Made by a program: the position numbers and the translations under genes. A stretch of DNA of 64,000 nucleotides from CAZGNZ01 sp964527215 (GTDB taxonomy: Bacteria > Fidelibacterota > Marinisomatia > SCGC-AAA003-L08 > JACNLC01), in NCBI GenBank assembly GCA_964527215.1, contig CAZGNZ010000007.1, positions 1 through 64,000 on the forward strand. Direction: 5' to 3'. Position 1 is the first letter of the stretch; each line of letters starts with the position of its first letter. The notes beneath the pieces are model-generated. The model was not told the origin of the DNA. It ran no database searches and saw nothing but the letters and a program-made list of their open reading frames with translations. Positions 33,581-42,755 of this stretch are shown in pieces.

Positions 33581-34053
33581 AGGTATAATTTACATTTCTC
33601 TCCTGACGTACTGCAATTGGCAAACTCACCTGAATTTGTCATGAGATACTTTCTTCCAAAAGGCCGATCCAGGCGTTTCAACTCACAATGACGATTCGAA
33701 CCGGCTGCTTCGCATCCGCGAACTGCATTCTCATACATACAACCCAAGTCTCATGAGTTATCGGTTTTTTTACCGGCCGGCTGACTCCAGGAGATTCAAC
33801 CAGCTGGACGGCTGTGCGGAATGTAAGACGACCCAATACCGGCGATCTTGCATCAGATCCACTGGAAAACTTTCCAAATATTGGCATCACACAATCATTT
33901 TATCGAAATCACTGCAAACCCATTGTCACCCACCCTGCGCATGCCAAAGCAGGTCAGACCCAACCCTCCTGTGACTGTTTCCGCCGTCAGATCACCGGCT
34001 GCTGCTGATTATCAAGATTGCATTAATGCAAATTTAGCAGAAAATTGAGAGTT

Positions 34054-34168
34054 AATGAATTTTCCCGCCACTCCAAATGGCGGATTTTCAACAAGCGGCG
34101 GCGAATGCACCCTGTTACACGTGTCCGTCAGGAGACGGATAAGAAACCCGACAACCGGAGGATTCAAA
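34054..34168 (+). repeat. MITE-like repeat, copy C (internally deleted)
   Basis: The left end AATGAATTTTCCCGCC joins directly to the right stem (CTCCAAATGGCGG...GCGGCGGCGAATGCACC), so the palindrome and AT-rich middle are lost. The trailing module CCGTCAGGAGACGG is kept. The rest of the 33581-34178 gap (about 470 bases) shows no convincing gene. Confidence 0.7.
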
Positions 34169-34178
34169 CAGATGAAAA

Positions 34179-35402
34179 TCAGATATTGTGTGTTACAATA
34201 TTGTTGGCCAGACCGATTGTGGTCAGTGCCGTCAGCAGAAACGAGCCTCCGTAGCTGATAAACGGTGCCGGCAGTCCGGTAACCGGAAAAACACCTGCCG
34301 CCATGGCCATGTTTATGGTCAGATGAACCAGAAGCAGCGCACTGAATCCGACCATCACCAACCCGGCAAATTTATTATGGATGTATTCCGCATAACTCAC
34401 CATCCAGTAGATGAGGACCAGAAAGCAGATCAAAACCACCATTATCCCCGCGAAGCCAAGTTCTTCTCCCAATACTGAAATGACAAAATCAGTATCCCTT
34501 ACCGGAAGAAATCGCAAATGGGTCTGCGTGCCTTCGCCAAGCCCTTTCCCGATTAACCCGCCCGATCCGATAGCGGTGATCGACTGAATAATCTGATAAC
34601 CGGCTCCCTGGGGATCCTTCATTGGATCCAGAAACGTCAGAATACGCATTTTCTGATGAGGATACAAGTGGTTCCAGATAAATGATGACAGAGTTCCAAA
34701 AGCCACATTCAGTAGAGCAAAACCCACCCCGACCCAGAGGCGCGGCTGGCTTAGAAACAGGACACAGATCAAAATAATGATCCAGATATAAAATGAAATC
34801 AGGTGGAATGCCGCCATAATACTGATCAGCGGCGCAATCATGACAAAGAGAAAATAGGGACGAATGCCGTTCCAGTAAAGCATGGGCAGAACCACGGCCA
34901 CATAGATAAATGCGGTACCCAGATCCGGCTGGCGAAATACAAGCAGCGCCGGAAACAGGGCCATGATCATTGTCACCAGTAGAGTGATGCGCTGATTGGA
35001 ATTTTCGTGTCGTTCGGATAGGAATTTGGCGACCGCAAAGATAATCACCAGTTTTCCCATCTCAGACGGCTGAATGGAAACCGGTCCCAGCGGCAGCCAG
35101 CGTCTGGCACCAGAAATCACGGGACCGAAATAGGTGCCGATCAGTGCCAGAATCAGAAGGCCGTAAAACAAATAGGCATATTCATAAAAAAACTGGATAC
35201 GGATGAACTGGAGTCCCGCTATCGCTGTCAGTCCGACAGCCATCCAAACCATCTGCTTAAACACGCTGGATTCAAAAAAAGGCGATCCCTTACTGGTACT
35301 GGAAAGAATCAGCAGCCCTACAGTACAAAGGATGACAACCGGCATCAGGATTGTCCACTGCAGTCTGAAATTCGGTTTACCGTGAAACAGCTTACTCAGC
35401 AT
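34179..35402 (-). CDS. rodA: Rod-shape peptidoglycan glycosyltransferase RodA
   Basis: SEDS family with about ten membrane helices. Conserved stretches are LGPVSIQPSEMGKL (SEDS signature around the catalytic-site region), FRQPDLGTAF and FVISVLGEELGF. Start ATG at 35402 overlaps the mrdA stop by 11 bases; the longer ORF overlaps mrdA deeply. RodA polymerises glycan strands with PBP2 for side-wall growth. 407 residues. Confidence 0.93.
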   Translation of the reverse strand: MLSKLFHGKPNFRLQWTILMPVVILCTVGLLILSSTSKGSPFFESSVFKQMVWMAVGLTAIAGLQFIRIQFFYEYAYLFYGLLILALIGTYFGPVISGARRWLPLGPVSIQPSEMGKLVIIFAVAKFLSERHENSNQRITLLVTMIMALFPALLVFRQPDLGTAFIYVAVVLPMLYWNGIRPYFLFVMIAPLISIMAAFHLISFYIWIIILICVLFLSQPRLWVGVGFALLNVAFGTLSSFIWNHLYPHQKMRILTFLDPMKDPQGAGYQIIQSITAIGSGGLIGKGLGEGTQTHLRFLPVRDTDFVISVLGEELGFAGIMVVLICFLVLIYWMVSYAEYIHNKFAGLVMVGFSALLLVHLTINMAMAAGVFPVTGLPAPFISYGGSFLLTALTTIGLANNIVTHNI

Positions 35403-37158
35403 CTGCAACCCCGGAGTGTAATTCGGAAAAAAGCTGAAAAAGATCACGGGATATTCGTGCGGCAATACCGGATCCTTTGCCGCCGTTTTCGATGACTGTC
35501 GCCACACTCATCATCTCCCCTGACGGCATGGTGATATAGCCGGCAAACCAAGAATGCGGTTCCCCGTGGGGATTTTCTGCTGTTCCCGTTTTGCCCCGAA
35601 TGACGCCGATCCCGGATATTCGGGCATTTCGACCGGTTCCGTCTTTTTCATTTACTACTTCCCACATGGCTTTTTTCAGCAGCCACCATGTACCCGGTTT
35701 CAGTTCAAGATCCAGGGCTTCCGCATGTTCATCCAGCTTCAGATGGGGTTTGAATGAATGGCCTTCTGTGGCGATGAGATTGATCATCTGCACCACCTGA
35801 AGCGGTGTGGCAAGAACATCACCCTGGCCGATGACGAAATTGAGCAAACTTCCCTTGGCCCAGCCCCGGCTGGTGTATTTCCGGTTCATGTATTCCCTGT
35901 CCGGCACGACTCCTGCTGACTCATACGGCAGATCAATTCCGGTTTTTGCCCCAAATCCGAACTTTCGCGACATTTCAGACCACTGTTCAAAATCCAGCTG
36001 CTGGATCAGTTTGTAAAAATAGATGTTGCAGGAATGCCGAATGGCAGACTTCAAATTCACTGTGCCGTGTCCGGCAAGGTTCCAGCAGTGAAAAACCCGG
36101 TTCCCGAACCGGTATGCACCTTTGCAGTCAACAGTCCAGTCTGTACTGACGGCCCCGGTTTCCAAAGCCAGCGCAGCTGCAATTAGTTTATATGTTGATC
36201 CCGGCGGATAAGTACCGTTCACCACCCGGTTCATCAGGGGACGGTCCGGATTCGAATTCCAGTCATTCCACAAATCGACCGGAATGGGACCCGTAAAAGA
36301 GCGCAGATCGTAGTCCGGAGAACTGGCGAAAACCAAAATTTCACCGTTTGCGGGATCCATTGCCACCACTGCCCCGGGGCGGCCGTCAAGGAGCTGTTCA
36401 GCCTGCCGCTGGAGACGGACATCAATAGCCAGGTTGATTCTTTCACCGGATACGGGTTTGATGTCGTCCGCACCTGAGTATTTATCCAGCACCCGGCCAA
36501 GAATATCCACTTTGTGGAACGCCACACCGTCTTTTCCTCTCAGTCGGGTTTCATACACCTGTTCCAAGCCTGCAGCGCCGTACACGTCCGACAAACTGTA
36601 ACCCAGATCCGGATCAGACTCTTCGATGACCTTTTCCGTCACGGTCCTCAAGTACCCCAACGCATGGACCAAATGCGCGGAATCAGGATATACTCTGGCT
36701 GGAAGTTCAGAGAAAATGAGTCCCGGCAGCTCCAGAATATATTCCTGAAGCCGACCAAAGACCTCGAAATCGACATGTCTTTTGATCAGCTGCGGATGAA
36801 ATCTTGACAATCCCCGCCGGTATTTGTCCACCAAATTCTGCAGGCTGTCCGGCGTCATTCCAATGTGACGTCCAAGGAGATCAAAATTGAATTCCTCCGT
36901 CACATCCACAGGAATCACCTTCAGATCATAAATGGGATTGTTATCCACAATAGGGCGGCCATTGCGGTCGTAAATAATTCCCCGGGGTGCATTGATGGGA
37001 ATTTTGCGAATGGAATTGGACCATGCCTTATTCCAGTACCGGTCGTATTTCAATATCTGGAGATCAAAAAAACGGTATGCCAGAAGCAACACCAAAAGGC
37101 CGGCCGTTATCAGGATCACCCGTTTTTTCAGGGTTTTGTTTTCATGATACTGCTGCAC
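35392..37158 (-). CDS. mrdA: Penicillin-binding protein 2 (peptidoglycan transpeptidase)
   Basis: N-terminal membrane anchor (about 14-30), dimerisation domain and C-terminal transpeptidase. Active-site motifs: STYK with the nucleophile Ser at about 321, SCN at about 376, and KTGTAENPHGEPHSWFAG near the C-terminus. 588 residues, normal. The start is GTG, overlapping the mreD stop region by spacing of one base. Works with RodA downstream. Confidence 0.95.
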   Translation of the reverse strand: MQQYHENKTLKKRVILITAGLLVLLLAYRFFDLQILKYDRYWNKAWSNSIRKIPINAPRGIIYDRNGRPIVDNNPIYDLKVIPVDVTEEFNFDLLGRHIGMTPDSLQNLVDKYRRGLSRFHPQLIKRHVDFEVFGRLQEYILELPGLIFSELPARVYPDSAHLVHALGYLRTVTEKVIEESDPDLGYSLSDVYGAAGLEQVYETRLRGKDGVAFHKVDILGRVLDKYSGADDIKPVSGERINLAIDVRLQRQAEQLLDGRPGAVVAMDPANGEILVFASSPDYDLRSFTGPIPVDLWNDWNSNPDRPLMNRVVNGTYPPGSTYKLIAAALALETGAVSTDWTVDCKGAYRFGNRVFHCWNLAGHGTVNLKSAIRHSCNIYFYKLIQQLDFEQWSEMSRKFGFGAKTGIDLPYESAGVVPDREYMNRKYTSRGWAKGSLLNFVIGQGDVLATPLQVVQMINLIATEGHSFKPHLKLDEHAEALDLELKPGTWWLLKKAMWEVVNEKDGTGRNARISGIGVIRGKTGTAENPHGEPHSWFAGYITMPSGEMMSVATVIENGGKGSGIAARISRDLFQLFSELHSGVADAE

Positions 37159-37159
37159 G

Positions 37160-37642
37160 TTAATCGTTTGTGGCAGTGATGATGGTTTTTCTCAAAATCA
37201 GATAGAGAAGCATATTCAATCCGCTGGGGATGATGGTCAGCAGCAGACCGCGGCCGAATGAAAACGATCCGCCGTAGAGATAAATAATATTATATATGCC
37301 AAAATGAATTATGTAACAGCCGAATACCACCAGATCCCGAACCCAGCTTTCCCAGACTGCATAGTAGTTATGAACAGAACCAAGGGTGTATCCGCTGAGC
37401 GATTTGATAAATGCATATAATCCCAGCAGACTCATCTGAGTGCTGAGGTCCTGGTACAGGCCCATTACAAATCCAAACAGGATGGCGGTGACCCTGCCGT
37501 AATGAACCGCTAAAAAGGTTAAGAAAACCAGAAACAGATCCGGCGAAAAGTTGATCCCATATACCATCAGCGGAGGCAGAAAGGACTGGATCACCGTAAT
37601 TGCCGCCAGGATCAGCAGCAGTGCTATCAGTCTGCGATTCAT
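37160..37642 (-). CDS. mreD: Rod-shape protein MreD
   Basis: A short membrane protein with five or six helices (LIALLLILAAITVIQSF, LFLVFLTFLAVHYGRV). MreD conservation is low, so identity rests on topology, size (160 residues) and its place between mreC and mrdA. Overlaps mreC by four bases. Confidence 0.85.
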   Translation of the reverse strand: MNRRLIALLLILAAITVIQSFLPPLMVYGINFSPDLFLVFLTFLAVHYGRVTAILFGFVMGLYQDLSTQMSLLGLYAFIKSLSGYTLGSVHNYYAVWESWVRDLVVFGCYIIHFGIYNIIYLYGGSFSFGRGLLLTIIPSGLNMLLYLILRKTIITATND

Positions 37643-38418
37643 TTCAGGACCACAAATACGTATTCCAGATCATTTACATCCGCCAGTATATCCACCTCGA
37701 CTTTCAGGAAAGCCTCGGCATCAGGTTCATCCGTCGTAACCACCCGGGCTACAGGAATGTCCTGGGGATAAATTTCTGATATACCGGATGTCACAACCAG
37801 TGCACCTTCAGGGATTACGGCACTTTTCTGGATATTTTTTATTTCCCCTTTTTCGCCGCCGGTGGGAACGAAAATACCCAGCAGACGCTGTTTGCCCACT
37901 CGAACCGAAACGCGGAAATTCTTATCGGAAATCAACTGCACCTTGGTGGCTTGTTCTCCAACGGATATGGTTTTCCCCAGCAATCCGTTCATATCCATTA
38001 CGCACTGGTTTGGAACAAGGCTGTGCGACTGCCCCATGTCAATGATAACGGCCTTGATTGAGGCAGACAGGTTCTGGTTGACCACCCGGCCGGGCATCAA
38101 ATCAAGGGGGGCTTCTTCGGTAAACTGAAGCATCTGACGCAGCCGGTCATTTTCATCCTGATATCGAAGCAGTTTTGTGTTCAGCAGTCTAAGCTGAGTT
38201 ACCTGTTCCGCCAGCACCTGATTCTCCTTTTTCACCGCCAGCAGATCCTTATACCATCGCTGGGGTGTCATGGTGAGTCTTATCACATCGCCGGTAATGG
38301 CCTGCGCCTGGTTGAGATTCCCGGAATCATGATTAAAGAACAAAATCAGGGAGACTGCCGTCGTCAGTGCCAGCAGCGCGATTTCGCGATGGACATACAA
38401 TAGCCGAAAAAACTGCAT
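37639..38418 (-). CDS. mreC: Rod-shape protein MreC
   Basis: One N-terminal membrane helix (about 12-28), a coiled coil (about 60-95) and two beta-barrel lobes with the conserved GLLGKTISVG and VVTSGISEIYPQDIPVARV (family: TSGxGGxFPxGIPVG). 259 residues. Links MreB filaments inside the cell to PBP2 and RodA outside. Directly follows mreB. Confidence 0.93.
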   Translation of the reverse strand: MQFFRLLYVHREIALLALTTAVSLILFFNHDSGNLNQAQAITGDVIRLTMTPQRWYKDLLAVKKENQVLAEQVTQLRLLNTKLLRYQDENDRLRQMLQFTEEAPLDLMPGRVVNQNLSASIKAVIIDMGQSHSLVPNQCVMDMNGLLGKTISVGEQATKVQLISDKNFRVSVRVGKQRLLGIFVPTGGEKGEIKNIQKSAVIPEGALVVTSGISEIYPQDIPVARVVTTDEPDAEAFLKVEVDILADVNDLEYVFVVLK

Positions 38419-38419
38419 A

Positions 38420-39439
38420 TTAAATCAGGATATCACGATACCTTTTCAGGTTTTCAAGCACCATGCCGGTTCCGCGAACCACCGAGAACAGCGGATCTTC
38501 GGCCACATGGACAGGCAGACCGGTTTTATTACGAATGTGCTGGTCAAGTCCCTCAAGCATGCTGCCGCCGCCAGTGAGAATGATTCCGTATTCTATGATA
38601 TCGGCGGAAAGCTCAGGCGGTGTTCTTTCCAGAGCCCGTTTGATGGCTGCCTGTATGGCAAATACGGTATCTGCCAGCGACTGCCGGATTTCGTCTGAAG
38701 ACACCTCGATGGTTTTGGGTATTCCCCCCACCATATGCCGGCCTTTCACTGCAATCTTGGTGGCGGTTCCCCGCACTGCCGATCCCACGGCGCATTTGAT
38801 CGCTTCGGCTGTCCGCTGTCCGATTTCCAGCTTGTGTTCATTCTTGAACCAGTTAATGATGGCTTCATCCTGTTCATCACCTGCAATCCGGATGGCTTCA
38901 ATTTCCACAATGCCGTTTAGAGATATTACGGCGATTTCCGTTGTTCCCCCACCGATGTCCACGATCATATTACCCGTCGGCAGACTGATATCAATACCAA
39001 TTCCAATAGCGGCCGCCATCGGTTCTTGAATCAGGTACACTTCACTGGCATTGGACCGCTCCGCGGATTCCCGCACCGCCCGGCGCTCCACATCCGTCAC
39101 TCCGCTGGGGATGCAGATTACCATTCTTGGACGGGCAATACGACTCAGCCGCATTTTCCGGATAAATCCCCGGATCATCGCATCCGTCATCTTGAAATCG
39201 GCAATCACACCGTCTTTTAAGGGGCGAATGGTTTCAATATCGCGATGCGTTTTCCCCACCATGGCATTGGCCTCATCCCCTACTGCAATCACTTTTCCGT
39301 CAATCACACTTCGAGCAACCACCGACGGTTCATTGATCACGACACCGGAGCCCTTAATCCAGATTAGGGTGTTGGCAGTTCCCAGGTCAATGGCGATATC
39401 GCCTGCCACCAGATTGGAAATATTGGTTAATTTGGCCAT
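38420..39439 (-). CDS. mreB: Rod-shape actin homologue MreB
   Basis: Actin-fold ATPase: phosphate 1 motif IDLGTANTLIWIKG, phosphate 2 MIVDIGGGTTEIAVIS, adenosine motif ILTGGGSMLEGLD. 339 residues, full length. First gene of the mreB-C-D-mrdA-rodA cluster, so the promoter should lie in 39440-39470, next to or inside the inverted-repeat element at 39464-39785. Confidence 0.97.
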   Translation of the reverse strand: MAKLTNISNLVAGDIAIDLGTANTLIWIKGSGVVINEPSVVARSVIDGKVIAVGDEANAMVGKTHRDIETIRPLKDGVIADFKMTDAMIRGFIRKMRLSRIARPRMVICIPSGVTDVERRAVRESAERSNASEVYLIQEPMAAAIGIGIDISLPTGNMIVDIGGGTTEIAVISLNGIVEIEAIRIAGDEQDEAIINWFKNEHKLEIGQRTAEAIKCAVGSAVRGTATKIAVKGRHMVGGIPKTIEVSSDEIRQSLADTVFAIQAAIKRALERTPPELSADIIEYGIILTGGGSMLEGLDQHIRNKTGLPVHVAEDPLFSVVRGTGMVLENLKRYRDILI

Positions 39440-39463
39440 AACTGGTCCTTTATATTGGTCTGT

Positions 39464-39785
39464 ATTCCTAGCCCGAATATTTCATGAGAATATCCATACG
39501 TAAAATGCTTCGCATTTTCCGGACGATGACGGATCTGCTCAATTCTACAGCGTCCGTCAGGAGACGGATTTTCAATTCTACTCGAAAAATGTTCTCAACG
39601 TACTGTCCAGTACGATTTCACTCATTTTTCTTCATATGCCTTGTAGAATGAGAACCCATGGGTTCTTTAACGGAAAAAGCTTCATTGACAGTCAGCACTA
39701 AATTGTGTTGAATTTTTGCTTTTTCCGCATCAATACATTTTCATCATCTCATTACGAAATCTCATGAAATATCCGGACTAAGGAT
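39464..39785. mobile_element. Noncoding element of about 320 bases with terminal inverted repeats
   Basis: TAGCCCGAATATTTCATGAGA (39469-39489) is the inverted match, 19 of 21, of TCTCATGAAATATCCGGACTA (39760-39780); with weaker pairing the ends extend to about 26 bases. A TA flanks each end and could be the target duplication. Inside are a CCGTCAGGAGACGG palindrome also found in MITE copies C and E, and a shorter ATTCTACA/TGTAGAAT inverted pair. No ORF is credible. It fills the gap between mreB and purH. Confidence 0.65.
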
Positions 39786-39970
39786 GAAATACTGATTTTA
39801 CTCCGTTGCGTGTGAAGCGTCGGCGAGGTTCAGGAACCAGTTGCCCGAAACCGCGCCTGCAGGCGGAACGATCAGCATTTCGGTTCAGAATGAATTCCAT
39901 GCTGTAAAGATGGCAATTGCCCAAATCTTCGTTCTTCACTTCCACGGCTGTTTGCCTGCAGATCTTTTCA

Positions 39971-41503
39971 TTAGTGATAAAAGTGACGGACACCGGTGAG
40001 TGCCATGGTCAGGTTCAGTTCATCTGCTTTTTCAATGACTTTTTTATCATTCAGTGATCCTCCGGGCTGAATGACGGCTGATATGCCCGCATCTGCCGCG
40101 GCCTCTACACCGTCCGGGAATGGGAAAAAGGCATCGGATGCCATGGCTGCCCCGTTGAGATCCAGTCCGGCCTCTTTTGCTTTGCGAATGGCAATTTTCA
40201 CAGAATCCACTCGGGACATCTGTCCGGCACCCACCCCCAGGAGCTGGGTGCGGCTGGCAAAAACAATGGCATTCGATTTGACAAATCGAACCAGTTTCCA
40301 GCCCAGTTTCATCGCTGCTGTTTCTTCCACGGCGGGTTCCCGCCGGGTGGCAACTGCCGGTTCCAGAAGTTCTCCCTGATCTGAGTCCGGAGACTGAACC
40401 AGAAAACCACCGGCGACGGACTTTATCCGTAAAGGATCCGACCGGTACTCTGCCTTCAGGGTGACGATGCGCAGGTTTTTCTTCTTCTTCAGGATTTCCA
40501 GGGCTTCATTCGAAAAATCCGGGGCAATGATGCATTCCAGGAACGGTTTTACCAGTCTGCCTGCCGTGTCCGCCTCAACCCGTCGGTTGAATCCGACAAT
40601 ACCCCCGAAGTAACTCACCGGATCAGTGGCCGCTGCCAGATCAAATGCGCGGGACAAATCCTCATCCAGGCCGAATCCGCACGGATTGGCGTGTTTGACA
40701 ATACAGCATGCCGGCGAATCAAACTGCCGCACAATAGTTATTGCCGATTCCATATCGGAGTAATTATTGAAAGACAGCTCCTTGCCCTGGTGCTGAATCC
40801 ACGGCAGCGTTTTCCCGGGCACAAGATAAAACGCAGACTTCTGATGGGGATTTTCACCATATCTCAGCTCGGCACTTTTTTCCAGCGGGATGCAGAGATT
40901 CTGACTCAGCAGATTGGGAGATGCACCGGAAAAATAGGCTGAAATGGCGGATTCATAGGCAGCGGTGAGTGCAAATACACGACTGGCATACTTTTGCCTG
41001 ACTTCAAGCGGGATATCCCCCCGATGCTGTCGAAACAGTTCTTTGAATTCGTCATAGAGGTCCGGATCGGAAAGAGAAACCACTGAATGAAAATTCTTGG
41101 CTGCCGCCCGTATCATGGAAGGTCCGCCGATATCAATGTACTCAATGGCCTTTCTGAAATCCAGCCCTTTGGATACTGCTTCTTCCACAAATGGGTAAAA
41201 ATTCACCACAATCAAATCAATGGGCTGCCCTCCGAGGCTGTCCAGATCGGCCAGATGAGACGGGTTTTCACGGTCTGCCAGTATTCCGCCGAATATCCTG
41301 GGATCCAGGGTTTTCACCCGTCCGTCCATAACGGATCCCATACCTGTGATTTCCGCGATCTGCGTCACCGGTACCCCTCCGTCCTGCAGCGCCTGCGCCG
41401 TCCCGCCGGTGGAAATAATTTCAACACCATGCTCATTCAGGAATCGTCCAAGTTCCACAATCCCGTTCTTGAACCACACACTCAATAATGCTCTCTTAAT
41501 CAC
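39971..41503 (-). CDS. purH: Bifunctional AICAR transformylase/IMP cyclohydrolase PurH
   Basis: Last two steps of IMP synthesis. The N-terminal cyclohydrolase domain has the MGS-like motif ISTGGTAQAL and MDGRVKTLDPRIFGGIL; the transformylase domain has the catalytic KHANPCGFG. 510 residues, full length. Start is GTG at 41503, overlapping the purN stop as GTGA. The 190 bases downstream of the stop hold no clear gene. Confidence 0.96.
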   Translation of the reverse strand: MIKRALLSVWFKNGIVELGRFLNEHGVEIISTGGTAQALQDGGVPVTQIAEITGMGSVMDGRVKTLDPRIFGGILADRENPSHLADLDSLGGQPIDLIVVNFYPFVEEAVSKGLDFRKAIEYIDIGGPSMIRAAAKNFHSVVSLSDPDLYDEFKELFRQHRGDIPLEVRQKYASRVFALTAAYESAISAYFSGASPNLLSQNLCIPLEKSAELRYGENPHQKSAFYLVPGKTLPWIQHQGKELSFNNYSDMESAITIVRQFDSPACCIVKHANPCGFGLDEDLSRAFDLAAATDPVSYFGGIVGFNRRVEADTAGRLVKPFLECIIAPDFSNEALEILKKKKNLRIVTLKAEYRSDPLRIKSVAGGFLVQSPDSDQGELLEPAVATRREPAVEETAAMKLGWKLVRFVKSNAIVFASRTQLLGVGAGQMSRVDSVKIAIRKAKEAGLDLNGAAMASDAFFPFPDGVEAAADAGISAVIQPGGSLNDKKVIEKADELNLTMALTGVRHFYH

Positions 41504-42138
41504 GCCTGATCCTTTATGTATGCCTTGTCATCCTGCCAGTAAATCCGATCCTCGCAAAAGGCTGCCACCACATCCGGATAAATCTGATGTTCCTGGATCA
41601 GCACCCTGGCTGCAATACTTTCGGCCGTATCGCCCGGCAGCACAGGAACAGCTCTCTGAGCTGCGATGGGTCCCCGGTCATATTCTTCGTCCACAAAATG
41701 GACCGTCACGCCCGTCAGTTTCACACCGGAGGCCAGTACGGCACGATGCACTTTCAATCCGTAATATCCCTTTCCGCCAAACCCGGGCAGCAGTGCAGGA
41801 TGGATATTCATGATGCGGCGGGAATACCGGGCAACAACTGAGGCTGGTATCAGCTTCATAAATCCGGCAAGGACCAGCAGATCCGGCTTCAGCGGATCAA
41901 TTAACTGATGATAGGCATCATTATAACCTTCTGTTTCCGGATACCGCGTGCGGTTAATGACGGCTGTTTTGATCCCGTTTTTACGGGCATACGCCACAGC
42001 ACCTGCTTCAGGATTATTGCTGATCAGCAGTACGATCTCACCCTTTATGGTGCCGTCCAGAATCCGTTCATGAATTCGATTGAAATTGCTTCCCCCTCCG
42101 GATGCAAACACCACTATCCGCTTGACAGCATCCGTCAT
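41500..42138 (-). CDS. purN: Phosphoribosylglycinamide formyltransferase PurN
   Basis: Folate-dependent GAR transformylase. The N-terminal VVFASGGGSNFNRI binds phosphate; catalytic residues are in MNIHPALLPGFGGKG (Asn, His) and VHFVDEEYDRGPIAAQ (Asp). 212 residues, normal. Overlaps its neighbours on both sides by four bases, within a purine and nucleotide operon. Confidence 0.95.
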   Translation of the reverse strand: MTDAVKRIVVFASGGGSNFNRIHERILDGTIKGEIVLLISNNPEAGAVAYARKNGIKTAVINRTRYPETEGYNDAYHQLIDPLKPDLLVLAGFMKLIPASVVARYSRRIMNIHPALLPGFGGKGYYGLKVHRAVLASGVKLTGVTVHFVDEEYDRGPIAAQRAVPVLPGDTAESIAARVLIQEHQIYPDVVAAFCEDRIYWQDDKAYIKDQA

Positions 42139-42755
42139 TTCGTCAGCCGCTTTTCTATATCGACCAGTATTTCCTCCAGCCGATCGTGGTCCTTGAATAT
42201 GTTGAAATCATCGGATTCAATAACATACACGGGCACATCGACAATGCCGTTGATCCAGCGCTCATACAGAATATTCAGCCGAAGCAGATATTCCGGGTCA
42301 ATATCCGATTCAAAATCCCGGTTGCGTCCCTTAATGCGAATAATCAGGGTATCGATATTTGCCCTGAGGTAAATAATCAGATCCGGTTTCTTCAGGAAAT
42401 ACACCATGTTCGCGAACAGATTCTTGTAGGTCTCCCAGTCACGCTGGGACATCATTTTGATCTCCCTCAGATTGCGGGCGAAAATTTCAACATCCTCATA
42501 AATCGTTCTGTCCTGGATAACGCCTTTTCCGCTTTTACTCATCAGCAGATGGGACTGAAAACGGTGATGAAGAAAGTAAATTTGAAGATTGAAGCTCCAG
42601 CGCCGCATGTCTTTATAAAAATCAGAAAGATAGGGATTGTCCACAACCGACTCAAAATAGGAATCCCATCCCATTCTTTCTGCCACGATTTTGGTGAAGG
42701 TGGTTTTTCCGACGCCGATATTTCCGGCGATTCCCACAAATGGTGTTTTAATCAA
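42135..42755 (-). CDS. Deoxynucleoside kinase
   Basis: The domain begins FVGIAGNIGVGKTTF (P-loop) and contains DRTIYEDVEIFA (the DRS-type catalytic loop) and RIKGRNRDFE (lid Arg residues), as in dAK/dGK-type kinases. TTG at 42755 is the likely start: it overlaps the mtaB stop as TTGA and follows GGGAGAGG. The longer ORF would add shadow sequence. About 206 residues. It phosphorylates salvaged deoxynucleosides; its substrate preference cannot be read. Confidence 0.88.
   Translation of the reverse strand: MIKTPFVGIAGNIGVGKTTFTKIVAERMGWDSYFESVVDNPYLSDFYKDMRRWSFNLQIYFLHHRFQSHLLMSKSGKGVIQDRTIYEDVEIFARNLREIKMMSQRDWETYKNLFANMVYFLKKPDLIIYLRANIDTLIIRIKGRNRDFESDIDPEYLLRLNILYERWINGIVDVPVYVIESDDFNIFKDHDRLEEILVDIEKRLTK

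Noticed and set aside
33678..33890. Minus-strand ORF of 70 codons in the gap before rodA
   Set aside because: No ribosome site, no family resemblance, in a repeat-containing gap.
39778..39993. Minus-strand ORF downstream of purH
   Set aside because: It overlaps the purH stop and the element end. Another frame there reads like a short protein tail (GNWFLNLADASHATE), so the area may hold a relic, but nothing can be supported.
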